Translations under genes and position numbers: made by a program
Notes under the pieces: model-generated
What the model saw: only the letters and a program-made list of their open reading frames with translations
Databases searched by the model: none
Told to the model about the DNA's origin: nothing
Assembly (NCBI GenBank): GCA_013420905.1
Contig: JAAXNY010000006.1
Coordinates: 3,038,001 to 3,102,000 of the forward strand
From: Collybia mongolica
Lineage: Eukaryota; Basidiomycota; Agaricomycetes; Agaricales; Clitocybaceae
DNA: 64,000 bases
Reading direction: 5' to 3'
Shown here: one piece after another, positions 22,495 to 32,709 of the stretch
Layout of the letters: every line of letters starts with the position of its first letter
Numbering within the stretch: the first letter of the stretch is position 1

Positions 22495-22932
22495 ACTCCA
22501 TTTCCGCCTTACTTCGCCGATCTAGCCTTACTTCGCCGAATCTCACTCCGCTGACTTCTACTTCGCCGATTCGCGACTCAGTCATCCCGCCGACTTACGA
22601 TACAATTTCTCTGCTTACTTCGCGCTCACTCAATTACATTCACTACATCGCACGTTCATTACCTACGCCCACACGCACCCCCACTCTCTACTTTGCGCGC
22701 AGTTCGCCGCCGGACTTCGCACTTGTTCGGACTATCAAGGGCACGGTCACGTGACCTTCACTAGCCCAACGCGTGTCGTCATACCGCACCGGGAACGTGT
22801 ATTTAATGTAGTACTAGGTATATAGCACACCCCCCCTGATGGAGGCTCCTCAGAGTATTCTCTTAGGATCCCCTCCTCAGCGTCGGCCCGCTCTACTAAG
22901 TTCGCGCGCACTCCGCCGGAGTTGCCCTTACA
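22495..22932 (+). repeat. Gypsy-A 5' LTR (438 bp)
   Basis: Termini are TGTAAGG...CCTTACA, a 7-bp perfect inverted pair. U3 contains the 12-bp palindrome GGTCACGTGACC at 22745-22756 (a CACGTG E-box) and TATATAG at 22819-22825. AGAGTATTCT at 22852-22861, 33 bp after the TATA box, is the probable mRNA 5' end and matches the primer site. Confidence 0.9.
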
Positions 22933-22934
22933 GT

Positions 22935-22944
22935 AGAATACTCT
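22935..22944 (+). promoter_or_regulatory. Gypsy-A self-priming primer-binding site
   Basis: AGAATACTCT begins 2 nt after the LTR. It is the exact reverse complement of AGAGTATTCT at 22852-22861, where transcription should start. This is the arrangement described for Tf1/sushi elements, in which the folded mRNA 5' end primes reverse transcription without a tRNA. Confidence 0.6.
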
Positions 22945-23092
22945 CACCAGCAGAGACCGCGACCTCACCGCAGCCATTGCCAAATTCCGATCGGCAGAAA
23001 CTGTCAGCTCCGATACAGAATCTGTCAAGACCGCGCGAGAATCACCCTCTCCACCCTCCTCCGAACTAGAAGTGGAACTCCTACTCCAGCCG

Positions 23093-24259
23093 ATGGACGC
23101 CGAAACGAGGATGGATAACATCGAACGAGACGTAGGAGATCTCAATAGGAAGGCGGAGGAACAAGCCGAGCAGCTTAAGAAACTCACCGACAGCATCAAC
23201 GCGCTGATCGCACTCCAAACCGCGGCTCCCCCACCCCCGGTCAATACCCCTGCACCCAGCGCCCCTGTAAATAATGTATCAACACCTCCCCCCGCGACCC
23301 ACGTTAATTCGGGACGACCTTCGGCACTCTGGCCATCGCTTCCCGATGACTTCGACGGATCGCGCGAACGAGGGCGTGCGTTCATTAACGCATGCGAACT
23401 GTATATAAATCTTGTACCACACCAGTTCGCAGATGAAGTGACGCAGGTACGGTGGGCGTACACCTTCATGAAGAAAGGCCGAGCGTATCTGTTCGCGGAC
23501 CGGGCCATGAGATACCAGACTGCTACCGGGAACCCGAAGTATGTGACATGGGCCCTATTCTGCGCCGACTTCGCGATCAACTTCTTCGTGCAGAGTGAAG
23601 CGCAGCGGGCGATTATGAGGTTGGAAACGAGCAGCTACCACCAAGGATCGCGATCGGTGGACGACTACACAGATGAGTTCAGGGATCTCATCGACAAGTC
23701 GGGATACAAGGAGGGGTTGACGATTGTGGTGAAGTACCGGAAGGGACTGAGCAGGGAGATTCAGTCGCAGATCGCGACAATGGCAGTGGGACGACCAGCG
23801 GACGATCAGCCGGAACAGTGGTATGTAGCAGCAATGAAGTGTGATGAAAACCGCCTCACCAACAAGGCCTTCCTGAGCACTAAACCGGCGGCTCGCGCAC
23901 CTCCTGCACGCACTACCTCAGCGTTTTGCGCACCGCCGCACTTCTCAGCCCCGACGCTGCAACGGATGGCGCCACCACCACCTCCGCCGCCCCCTGCTCT
24001 CCCTCCACCGGTTCCGATGGATGTAGACGCGATGCGGAGGGCTCGAACGAACATCAAGACCTGCCACCGATGTAAGCAGCCGGGCCATTTCCGGAAGGAC
24101 TGCCCCCTCCGCTACGACACGCGGTTCATGTCAATGGAGGAGCAGCATGAGTTCGCGCAGCACATCTTCGCAATGATAGACGCACAAGTCGAACCGCCGG
24201 CGGAAGAAGGGGAAACGTTCGCAACCACTCAAGAGGGTTTTGTAGCGGACAGCGAGTGA
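23093..24259 (+). CDS. gag: Gypsy-A Gag (nucleocapsid polyprotein)
   Basis: The first in-frame ATG is at 23093 (MDAETRMDNIERDVG), beginning a heptad-rich coiled coil, followed by a Pro/Ala linker. The capsid-like retrotransposon Gag domain follows (about 23330-23850; LWPSLPDDFDGSRERGRAFI, EFRDLIDKSGY). A Pro-rich stretch and one CCHC zinc knuckle CHRCKQPGHFRKDC near 24061-24102 come next. The stop is TGA at 24257-24259. The frame stays open upstream to about 22940 with Gag-like composition (LTSRDRDLTAAIAKFRSAE), so the true start has probably lost its ATG. Gag packages the RNA and forms the virus-like particle. Confidence 0.88.
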   Translation: MDAETRMDNIERDVGDLNRKAEEQAEQLKKLTDSINALIALQTAAPPPPVNTPAPSAPVNNVSTPPPATHVNSGRPSALWPSLPDDFDGSRERGRAFINACELYINLVPHQFADEVTQVRWAYTFMKKGRAYLFADRAMRYQTATGNPKYVTWALFCADFAINFFVQSEAQRAIMRLETSSYHQGSRSVDDYTDEFRDLIDKSGYKEGLTIVVKYRKGLSREIQSQIATMAVGRPADDQPEQWYVAAMKCDENRLTNKAFLSTKPAARAPPARTTSAFCAPPHFSAPTLQRMAPPPPPPPPALPPPVPMDVDAMRRARTNIKTCHRCKQPGHFRKDCPLRYDTRFMSMEEQHEFAQHIFAMIDAQVEPPAEEGETFATTQEGFVADSE

Positions 24260-24307
24260 ACAGTACGCCCTCGCTGTCATCTGTAAATAGGTTCGCGTGT
24301 TTAGAAG

Positions 24308-27300
24308 TTGAGAATACAATTGAAATTTCCCAAACACCCAAAACTACTACAGAAGCCGTACAAGATACCATCCCCGTCCCTAAACCGCCGCGCCAGAGAC
24401 TCCCCCGATGGGAACGAGCTCTACCCCAAGCGATTCGTAGTCGCCGCCACCCCCAGCACTCGCTCGCTGAAGCTCAAGATTGAACTTCAGACGACCGACA
24501 CAGGCGAGACATTCGCGACGAACAGCTTGGTAGACTCGGGAGCAACGGGCCTTTTCATCGATTCTGAATTCGTGCGGAGGAACAGGTTGACCTCGCGCAA
24601 GCTAGTTCGCACTATTCTGGTGTTCAACGTTGACGGCACTCCGAACGAGAACGGGTCTATTTCGGAGATCGTAGACCTCATCCTCCGGTACAACGGTCAC
24701 TCAGAACGCACCCACTTCGCGGTCACCAGCCTAGGGAAGCAGGATCTCATACTGGGCTACACTTGGTTGCAGGAGCACAACCCGGAGATCAACTGGCAGA
24801 CCAACGAGGTGAAGATGAGTCGCTGTCCCGACAAATGTCGGACCTGCGCGAACGAGGTTAAATCGGAAAAGGCGGAGAAGCGTAAATTGGAGGCCCGCAT
24901 CAACACCTGTCGCGCAGGACCCATGCCCGAACCAGAAACAGAAATTGGAGAGGTTCCCGACTCTGAGCACGAAGGAGATATCGCCCTTGAAGATTGCATC
25001 GAAGAGGGCAACCATATCTTCATGGTCAACATCGGCAAACCAGGACAGTTTCAGAAGGCACCGGAAGAGATTCGGACAACCCAAACCATCTCGCAGCGAC
25101 TAGTGGAAAAGATCCAAACGGAAGCCTGGAAGAACGCGTCCCAGCAGATCGCAGACTCCTTTGATCGTAATGTGCAACCCAAGACGTTTTTCGATCTAGC
25201 ACCGGCACACGTCCACGAATTTGAGGATGTGTTCTCCAAGATGTCCTTCGATGCTCTCCCAGATCGCCGACCGTGGGACCACGCGATCGAACTCGTCCGT
25301 GACGCAGAAGGGAAATCCTGCAAGGTCTACCCACTCTCAGTCGCCGAACAAGCGGAGTTGGACAAGTTCCTCGAGGAGAACCTCGCCTCTGGTCGGATCC
25401 GCCCCTCCAAATCGCCAATGGCTTTGCCGTTCTTCTTTATCAAGAAGAAGGACAGTTCGCTACGCCCGGTACAGGACTACCGCATTCTCAATTCGCTGAC
25501 GATCAAGAACAAATACCCACTCCCACTCATCTCCGACCTCGTCAACAATCTTCGGGGAGCGAAATACTTCTCCAAATTCAACGTTCGCTGGGGATACAAC
25601 AATGTCCGAATTAAGGAAGGTGATGAGTGGAAGGCCGCATTTCGCACAAACTGCGGAATGTTTGAGCCCCTGGTAATGTTCTTTGGTCTCACTAACTCGC
25701 CGGCAACGTTCCAAACCATGATGAACGAGATATTCCACGATCTCATCATGGAAGGAGTGGTATGTGTCTACATTGATGATATTCTAATCTACACAAAGAC
25801 ACTTGCCGAACACTGCCGAATTACGAGGTTAGTTCTCCAGCGACTCCGCGAACATAAACTGTACCTGCGACTGGACAAATGCAAATTCGAGAAGACCCAA
25901 ATCGAGTATCTGGGGCTCATTATCTCGGAGGGGCAGGCGGAGATGGACCCGGTCAAGGTTGCCGGAGTAGCGGAATGGCCAACGCCCACGAACAAGAAGC
26001 AAGTGCAGTCCTTCTTGGGCTTCACGAACTTCTATCGGCGGTTCATTCGCGACTTCTCCCATATTGCGCGGCCATTGTTTGATCTCACCGGTAAAGACGT
26101 GCCTTGGAAGTGGGGTGAGTCGGAGCAGGAGGCATTTGAAGGGTTGAAGGAAGCGGTGTCGTCTAAACCGGTACTGATGTTCGCAGACGACAACCGGCCG
26201 TTTAGGGTGGAGGCAGATAGTTCAGATTTCGCGACCGGCGCAGTACTTTTGCAACTCAGCCCAGAGGACGACAAGTGGCACCCGATCGCGTTTTCGTCAA
26301 AGAGCCTCAACACGGTCGAGCGGAATTACGAGATACACGACAAGGAAATGCTTGCCATCATTCGCGCACTCGAAGAATGGCGACACTTCCTTGAAGGCGC
26401 GCGACACAACTTCGAGATCTGGACAGACCACAAAAATCTAGAGTACTTCCGGACGTCCCAGAAGCTAAATCGGAGACAGGCCAGGTGGTCACTGTACCTC
26501 TCCCGATTCAACTTCTCGCTGCACCACAAGCCCGGACGAAGTATGGGTAAGCCAGACGCGCTATCTCGCCGAGCGGACCACAGCGATGGAAGCGAGGATA
26601 ACCGCGATCTAGTCCTCCTCAAACCGGAGTTGTTCACAATCCGCGCGCTGGAAGGAATGGTCGTGGAAGGAGAGGAAAGGGACATTCTGCGGGATATTCG
26701 GAGAGGCAATCGCGAGGGACATCAGGAGGAAGCGGTGGTGAAGGCAGCGCAGGAGTTGAAGAAGTCCGCAGGAAAATCGGTTCAGAGCGCAGAGTGGAGG
26801 GAAGCGCAGGAGTTGCTGTATTTCCGCGATCGCATCTACGTCCCAAAACACGCTGACCTTCGCAGACGTATAGTTGCGCAACATCACGATTCGCAAATTG
26901 CGGGACACGCCGGAAGATGGAAGACGTTGGAACTCGTATCGCGCAATTACTGGTGGCCTCAAATGTCGCGCTACATCGGCAAATACTGCAAGACATGCAA
27001 CCTCTGTCTCCGAACGAAGGCTCAGCGTCAACTTCCAAGCGGTGAACTTAAACCGCTGCCGATTCCGGAAGGTTGCTGGGACGTCGCAAGCATGGATTTC
27101 ATCGTGGAACTCCCCGAGTCGCAAGGGCATGATGCGATCATGGTAGTGGTGGACACGGTGGGTAAACGCGCGCACTTCATCCCAACCACGACGACAATTA
27201 CCGCGCTTGGATCGGCGAGGCTTTACCTCCAGCATGTGTGGAAGTTGCACGGCTTACCGAAGGCTATGGTCTCCGACCAAGGGGTACAGTTCGTGGCGGA

Positions 27301-28207
27301 ATTCACAAGGGAGTTATATCGCATGCTTGATATTAAACTCACAGCGTCTACGGCGTACCACCCACAGACAGACGGACAGACCGAGCGAGTGAACCAGGAA
27401 CTGGAGCAGTATCTCCGGTTATTTGTCAGCGAGCGACAGGACAACTGGGTTGACCTTTTACCGCTCGCCGAATTCCAGTACAATAACCATGTCCACTCCT
27501 CGACACAGCACTCGCCGTTCTTCCTGGACACCAGTCGACATCCACGCATGGGCTTCGAACCACAGACCGCACCATCCCGGCTGGAAACCGCGAACGAATT
27601 CTGCAACCGAATGAAGGACACCCTCGAGGAAGCCCGCACCGCATTAGCCAAAGCCAAGGACGAGATGGCGATGTACTACAATCGCCGCCGAAACCCAACA
27701 CCCAACTACCAGGTTGGAGACCGGATGTATTTGGATTCGCGCGACATTCGTATCACTCGACCGTCGCAGAAACTGGCTCACCGCTACATCGGGCCCTACC
27801 CCATCGAAGCCAAGGTTGGATCGCACGCCTACCGCCTCAAACTTCCGCCGGCGCTATTGCGCATCCACCCGGTCTTCCATGTTGTCAAACTCCTACCTGC
27901 GCCGCACGACCCAATACCCGGTAGAACGGTCACCGAAGTCCCTGAACCCACTCTCATAGACGGCGAGGTACATTATGAGGTTCAGGAGATCATGGACAGC
28001 CGGATTTACAGGAACAAGCTGCAGTACCTGATCGCCTGAAAGGGCTACAGCTACGAACAGAACACCTGGGAACCTGCCGACAAGGTGAATGCGGACGAGT
28101 TGGTCGCCGAATTCTACAGACGCAACCCCGGAGCACCGCGACTCGTACAACGCGTCCAATTCGCACAGATCCCGTTCCAACGCCGGCGTGAAGACACGCG
28201 AACCTAG
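24308..28207 (+). pseudogene. pol: Gypsy-A Pol: protease, RT, RNase H, integrase, chromodomain (TGA-interrupted)
   Basis: Domains in order: aspartic protease (LVDSGATGLFIDSEFV, ~24525); reverse transcriptase (~25300-25900) with CVYIDDILIYTK; RNase H (~26200-26550; [24 protein letters not shown]); integrase with zinc-binding HHDSQIAGH and CKTCNLC, catalytic SMDFIVELP, MVSDQGVQF and the Glu in TDGQTERVNQELE; GPY/F module HRYIGPYPIEAKVG; chromodomain YEVQEIMDSRIYRNKLQYLI. RT motif A is KFNVRWGYN: AAC at 25580-25582 replaces the catalytic Asp. TGA at 28037-28039 replaces the Trp of the chromodomain 'WKGY'; the frame then continues KGYSYEQNTWEPADKVNADE to TAG at 28205-28207. Upstream, codons 24260-24430 look coding in another frame than gag and pol, implying an indel near 24430. 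The listed 5' boundary is an open-frame limit, not a proven start. Confidence 0.9.
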
Positions 28208-28218
28208 AAGGGGGGTAA

Positions 28219-28722
28219 TGTAAGGGGAACTCCATTTCCGCCTTACTTCGCCGATCTAGCCTTACTTCGCCGAATCTCACTCCGCTGACTTCTACTTCGC
28301 CGATTCGCGACTCAGTCATCCCGCCGACTTACGATACAATTTCTCTGCTTACTTCACGCTCACTCAATTACATTCACTACATCGCACGTTCATTACCTAC
28401 GCCCACACGCACCCCCACTCTCTACTTTGCGCACAGTTCGCCACCGGACTTCACACTTGTTCGGACTATCAAGGGCACGGTCACGTGACCTTCGCTAGCC
28501 CAACGCGTGTCGTCGTACCGCACCGGGAACGTGTATAATGTAGTACTAGGTATATAGCACGCCCCCCCTGATGGAGGCTCCTCAGAGAATTCTCTTAGGA
28601 TCCCCTCCACCAGATGAGTAGTACATATGTCGTACAAGTGAATACATCAACTTAGGATCCCCTCCACCAGCGTCGGCCCGCTCTACTAAGTTCGCGCGCA
28701 CTCTGCCGGAGTTGCCCTTACA
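28219..28722 (+). repeat. Gypsy-A 3' LTR (504 bp, with internal duplication)
   Basis: It has the same termini as the 5' LTR but is about 66 bp longer. The extra length sits near 28607-28680, where a segment resembling TTAGGATCCCCTCCACCAG occurs twice around novel sequence. Outside this, I count nine base differences from the 5' LTR; eight are CpG-site transitions. The putative mRNA start motif reads AGAGAATTCT here. Confidence 0.88.
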
Positions 28723-28869
28723 GAGGCTCAGTTCAGTTGTGAATAATTCATAATACAAGCATTCTTTTTCAAAAACTGTCTCACTACATAGTGAGACCAA
28801 GCAAAAAGTATAGCAAAGAAAAAAAGGTACAGAAGAAATCATATTGCCCTCAGCACTCACTGTGCACCT

Positions 28870-29360
28870 GGTGGGGGTGGTTTTTCCACCACTTAATGGA
28901 TGAAAAGGGTTTTCCCTAAGTTTAGTGGATGAAATTAAGGGGTATGTAAATAGGATGAAATTTCATCCCACATATTTCATCCTTTAAGAGGGTGAAATTG
29001 TACTGTTAAAATATCATCTATCAATAGAATGAATTTCATCCCATAAGGGGTGAATTATATGGGATGATTTTCATCTAATAAAAGGGGTGAATTTCATCCC
29101 ATAACAGGGGATATATAGGATGATTTTCATCCAGTAATAGAGGTGAAATTTTATCTCATGAAGGGTGAGTTCTGGGGGAGGAAAAGAAGGCCTTTGTAGG
29201 TCATTTCACAATATTGAGAGCAATGGATGAAAGCAACATCTCCTAAGTTTAGTGGATGAATCTCAAGGGTATAAATTCTGCTCTTATAATTTCAAAAATT
29301 TTCCTCCCTTAATGGTGTAAACTTTCATCCCATTAAAGGTGAATTATATGGGTTAATATA
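28870..29360. repeat. GGATGA/TCATCC palindrome-rich repeat field
   Basis: Copies of GGATGA..TTTCATCC-type half-palindromes recur about every 20-60 bp (28965-29150 is densest). A block CCTAAGTTTAGTGGATGAA appears twice, near 28915 and 29250. The region 28723-28870 and the rest up to the hAT duplication at 29444 hold no gene that I can support. Confidence 0.55.
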
Positions 29361-29443
29361 TAGTACTATTGGTCCATACTATATACTTGAGTCAATATTG
29401 TATTCAATATTGAGTACTTATAATGTACTGACTACATTTGTAT

Positions 29444-29451
29444 AGAACTAC
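29444..29451. repeat. hAT target-site duplication, left (AGAACTAC)
   Basis: This 8-bp AGAACTAC directly precedes the element and is repeated exactly at 32702-32709, as expected for hAT insertion. Confidence 0.9.
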
Positions 29452-32400
29452 CAGTGTTGTATTCTAAGGGGTTATTAACACCTGAAATTTTTCTTAAACC
29501 TTAGCTCTTAGGAACATGTCTTAATTAAGCCTTGTAGCTAAGGGGTTATTAATGCTCTGAGTGAAAACAGCCATTTCTCATTACCCATCAAAGTCGTCGC
29601 CTGACCCTTCCAATTCCCCATCATCTGGGATCCTGTTTTCATCCGCCTCTTCATCTGCCAACAGCTCCATCAGCTGTGCCTCCTGAGTGTATGCTTGGCG
29701 TCCACGCGTGCGCCTCAACTGTTCATCGATGTCTGATTCCTTGCGGCTGGCAAACAACAACTCCAATGACCTTGGCAACCATTTTGACCGTTGGCGACCA
29801 TATGTGATATTCTGCAGCTCCTCCTCCTCGGAGTCATCACTTCTTTCTTGTTCCTCCTGTACCCACCTAGCCATCTCCATCCGCCATCCTTCACAAGACC
29901 TCACCAACCCCGACTGCGGCCGTGGGAGCTCTTCCCCATCTTGGTTCGTATCTGCATCATCTTCCAATAAGTCGGCATACCGCGGCACTTTCAGAAGCTC
30001 CACCACTTTGTTCTGCTCATGGTTTTGCCGTTTCACATGTTCCCCAATGAATCCTGCCTCTTTCTGCGAGGACCAAATGTCGGCACCCACCTGCAAATCC
30101 ACCAAAAGAATGTGAGCATCAAATATGTGGTGAGTTTCAGTTCTGATATCCTTACCTTTGCCATTTTCTCAAGCCTTGGCAGCTTCAAACGGTTTCGGAG
30201 TTGTGTTTTTTTTATCTTGAGATCAGAGAAACTACGCTCGAGCCCAGCTTGATTTACGGACATACTGAGCAGTAAGGTTGCGAAGTCAGTGAGTTCATGG
30301 GTGGATGGAGTTGTCAAGAATGCTTTCCACATCGCGAGAGGATTTTCTCCCTATGCTAATATATGAGTTTTACTGTCCTGTGATGCAATAACAACGCACA
30401 TGAACACTCTGAAAGCTCAACTTATTTTTTTCCCAGTCCTCAAACACACCCTTAGAGCTGAGATAGCTCAAAAATGCTTCGGAGAGCTCCCTCTCCTTCT
30501 GGGCCTTCATAGTTACATATTCCTCTTGTTCATCTTCGGTGTGAGGAACCTTTGGAGGCCAAGAACAAATGCAGTGGTAGGTCTAGATATTACAACCATT
30601 AGTAACCATAGCATAGCATTAAAATACAACTCATCTTACCTTGAGGAGAATGGTATTCAGCATAAATGGACTAATCACAGCTTTATCGCCAAATCGCAAA
30701 ATACCCTCAAAGGGGTTGAGCACAAGTGCTAAGACAAACATTGGTTGGTCCAAAGCTTTCCAACACTTCTCAATTCGCTTTGTCATGCCAGCTGCGACAG
30801 ATCGCTTTGGGTGCTTCTGAAAATATAAAAAAATACCTCCAAATGTCAGAAGGGCCTGGTCTGGATGCATCGCATCAGCTTGATTCATATTCAGACCAAG
30901 ACAGATAGGCTCGAGGTCATCCACAACAGACTTGAGTTGGCGCCAAAACCCTCCATCATCGATAAGCTCACAATGAGTAGCCGCACTTTCCTCAAGCTTC
31001 TGCCTTTTCTGACAGTTTTTCTCTGCCCCCACTTGTGCCGAAATTATGTCTTGCTTGCGTGAGATCACTGCCTGTTGCATGGAATCCTTCAAGTCAGATA
31101 AATGGTCAAACGCAATAAAGTGCGTTGTCCAGCGAGTCATATTCGCAACCAGGAAGGCGAGAATCTTGCCAGGTGGAATTGATATTTCAGCTTGAGTCTC
31201 ATTGAAGATTGAACAGACTCTCCCATGAGTGAGGACCCAGCCAATGAGGTCTGTGGCCTCTTCAGCTGTCTGTGCTGCCTCCTCGTTCTCAGTAAAGTAC
31301 TCTCCGAGAATGAGTTGGAACTGGGTATTCATTAATGAGTCAGTGTGAATGAGATACCAAAAGGAGCCGATCGGCCACACCTGATGTGCACAACATGGTG
31401 GTCCAAACAACCACGGTCGCTTAATCACAAGATCCTTCCTTCCTCTCTGGCTGCCGCCATCATTATCGCAGCAGAATGCAACAACAATTACCCCATACTC
31501 ATCCTCAACCTTATCAATCATACCCTCGAATGCATTGCACATCGACTCACCATCCTTTTTGTGTGACGTAGCCAAGATAAGGTCGACAAGATAGGTCTGT
31601 ATGAACAAAAGGTAAGCTTTGATGGATAGTTTTTGAGGCGTGGACTTACCTTTCCACCAACAGATATGTTGACACCATTCACAGAGTCCCTCGATTCATC
31701 CTTCCACCTGTCCGATGCTAGAACAGCATACTCACCTCACAACGCCATCTTCAGCCATTTCATGACCTCCGCATCTGCATTGTCAAGCAGCTGGCCAGAA
31801 ATTTGCTGGCGCGAGGGCATAACGCTACCTGCAGTCGATTGGAAGAGCATGAAAAGCAAGATCACTTCAGGATCCTCGACCCATTGAAAGGGGAGGTTGG
31901 CAGAAATGGTTGCGCGAAGGAACTGCTCTTGGACGATGGCCAATTGCTCTTTGGTGAATGGGACTTGGATCCCTCGGAAGACCTTGAGCCGAGACTGCTT
32001 CAGGGTTGCCTCGACGTTGGTGAGTAGTCTCCTCTTCACTTGTTTCTTCTCTCCATTGTTCTCACTGTCACTGCCCCCCTCTCTCTCTCGCTTCTTCTTC
32101 CCCTTTTTCTCCACTCTTGCTGTCTTCTGTGCTTCCTCAGATGCATTTGGGCATGGGTTATTGCCATTTTTACCCAGAATATGTGCAATCATCGAATCTT
32201 TGACCCCAAGTACGCCGCCAACATCTGCTTTACATGCTGTTACATGGAAATTACAATCCAAACTCCCCAAAGATAGAGTGTGAGTGATCCTGACCTGCAA
32301 TGACCCATGATTCTGATGATATCGTAGGGTTTCCATCCTCGTCAAGTTCTACAACTTCTCCAGGAGGACGTTTGCTTTCAATACAACTGCGACAATGTGC

Positions 32401-32701
32401 TTGGAGGTGTGATCCATTTTGTTTTTCACTGGCTAGGAAGTAGTTCCAGAGAATCCCTTTTGTAGGTGGCATCACTGGGGGGTCAAGGAATGTGTTGTAC
32501 AAAATTTGTTACTAGTATTTTTCCGTCTACTCATCTATAACCTGAAGCTCATGCTAGTGGTTGTCCAGTCATCTATTTTGACTCATCCATCTTAAGGCTT
32601 AATTAAGGCTTAGTGACGTTGTCGGCTGATACTAACCCTTAATCTTAGAATGTATTTAGGCCTTAAAATCGGTTAACCCTTAGAACTTAACTACAACACT
32701 G
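29452..32701 (-). mobile_element. hAT-superfamily DNA transposon (3250 bp)
   Basis: Both ends read inward CAGTGTTGTA..TTCTAAGG, short imperfect terminal inverted repeats with the CA(G)-type start of hAT elements. Perfect 8-bp direct repeats flank it. It contains one transposase gene on the minus strand. Confidence 0.88.
29581..32472 (-). pseudogene. hAT transposase (BED finger, RNase H-like core, dimerisation domain) with nonsense codon
   Basis: The start ATG at 32472 reads MPPTKGILWNYFLASEKQNG. A split BED-type zinc finger follows (CRSC, then across an intron DSMIAHILGKNGNNPCP). A basic linker and the helical region (FTKEQLAIVQEQFLRATISA) come next. Catalytic-core segments are VLASDRWKDESRDSVNG (first Asp) and FCCDNDGGSQRGRKDL (second Asp), then the inserted domain with the Trp-rich ANMTRWTTHFIAFDHL. 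The C-terminal dimerisation motif is NQAGLERSFSDLKIKKTQLR near 30270-30200. A short acidic tail ends at 29581-29583. TGA at 31737-31739 interrupts the frame just before the first catalytic Asp (KMAL-stop-GEYAVLASD); the neighbouring GT...AG distance is only about 23 nt, too short for an intron, so this is probably a CGA-to-TGA mutation. Several introns are present. Confidence 0.82.
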
Positions 32702-32709
32702 AGAACTAC
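32702..32709. repeat. hAT target-site duplication, right (AGAACTAC)
   Basis: Exact repeat of the left 8-bp flank, immediately after the terminal CACTG. Confidence 0.9.

Larger units (their letters stand above)
22495..28722 (+). mobile_element. Gypsy-A: near-complete Ty3/gypsy chromovirus (LTR retrotransposon)
   Basis: The element is 6.2 kb with two LTRs (22495-22932 and 28219-28722), a self-complementary primer site, gag, pol (protease, RT, RNase H, integrase, chromodomain) and a purine tract (GAAGGGGGG at 28208-28215) before the 3' LTR. It is CpG-rich, unlike the decayed elements around it, so insertion is recent. Lesions seen: Asp to Asn in RT motif A, TGA in the chromodomain, a frame conflict between gag and pol, and no ATG at the natural gag start. 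The 5-base flanks (CCTTC left, GAGGC right) do not match, so no target duplication is visible. Confidence 0.93.

Noticed and set aside
22747..23580. Long 277-codon frame antisense to the Gypsy-A LTR and gag
   Set aside because: It overlaps the LTR and gag in reverse, shows no domain, and arises from biased codon use on the other strand.
26609..27250. 213-codon minus-strand frame inside Gypsy-A pol
   Set aside because: Shadow of the integrase coding strand; the plus frame has all integrase motifs.
28037..28039. TGA as a reassigned Trp codon (alternative genetic code)
   Set aside because: Host genes such as RAV1 and the glucosylceramide synthase end at TGA and use TGG for Trp, so the nuclear code is standard.
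28870..29360. CRISPR-like array
   Set aside because: Spacing is irregular, repeats are short palindromes, there is no cas gene, and the genome is fungal.
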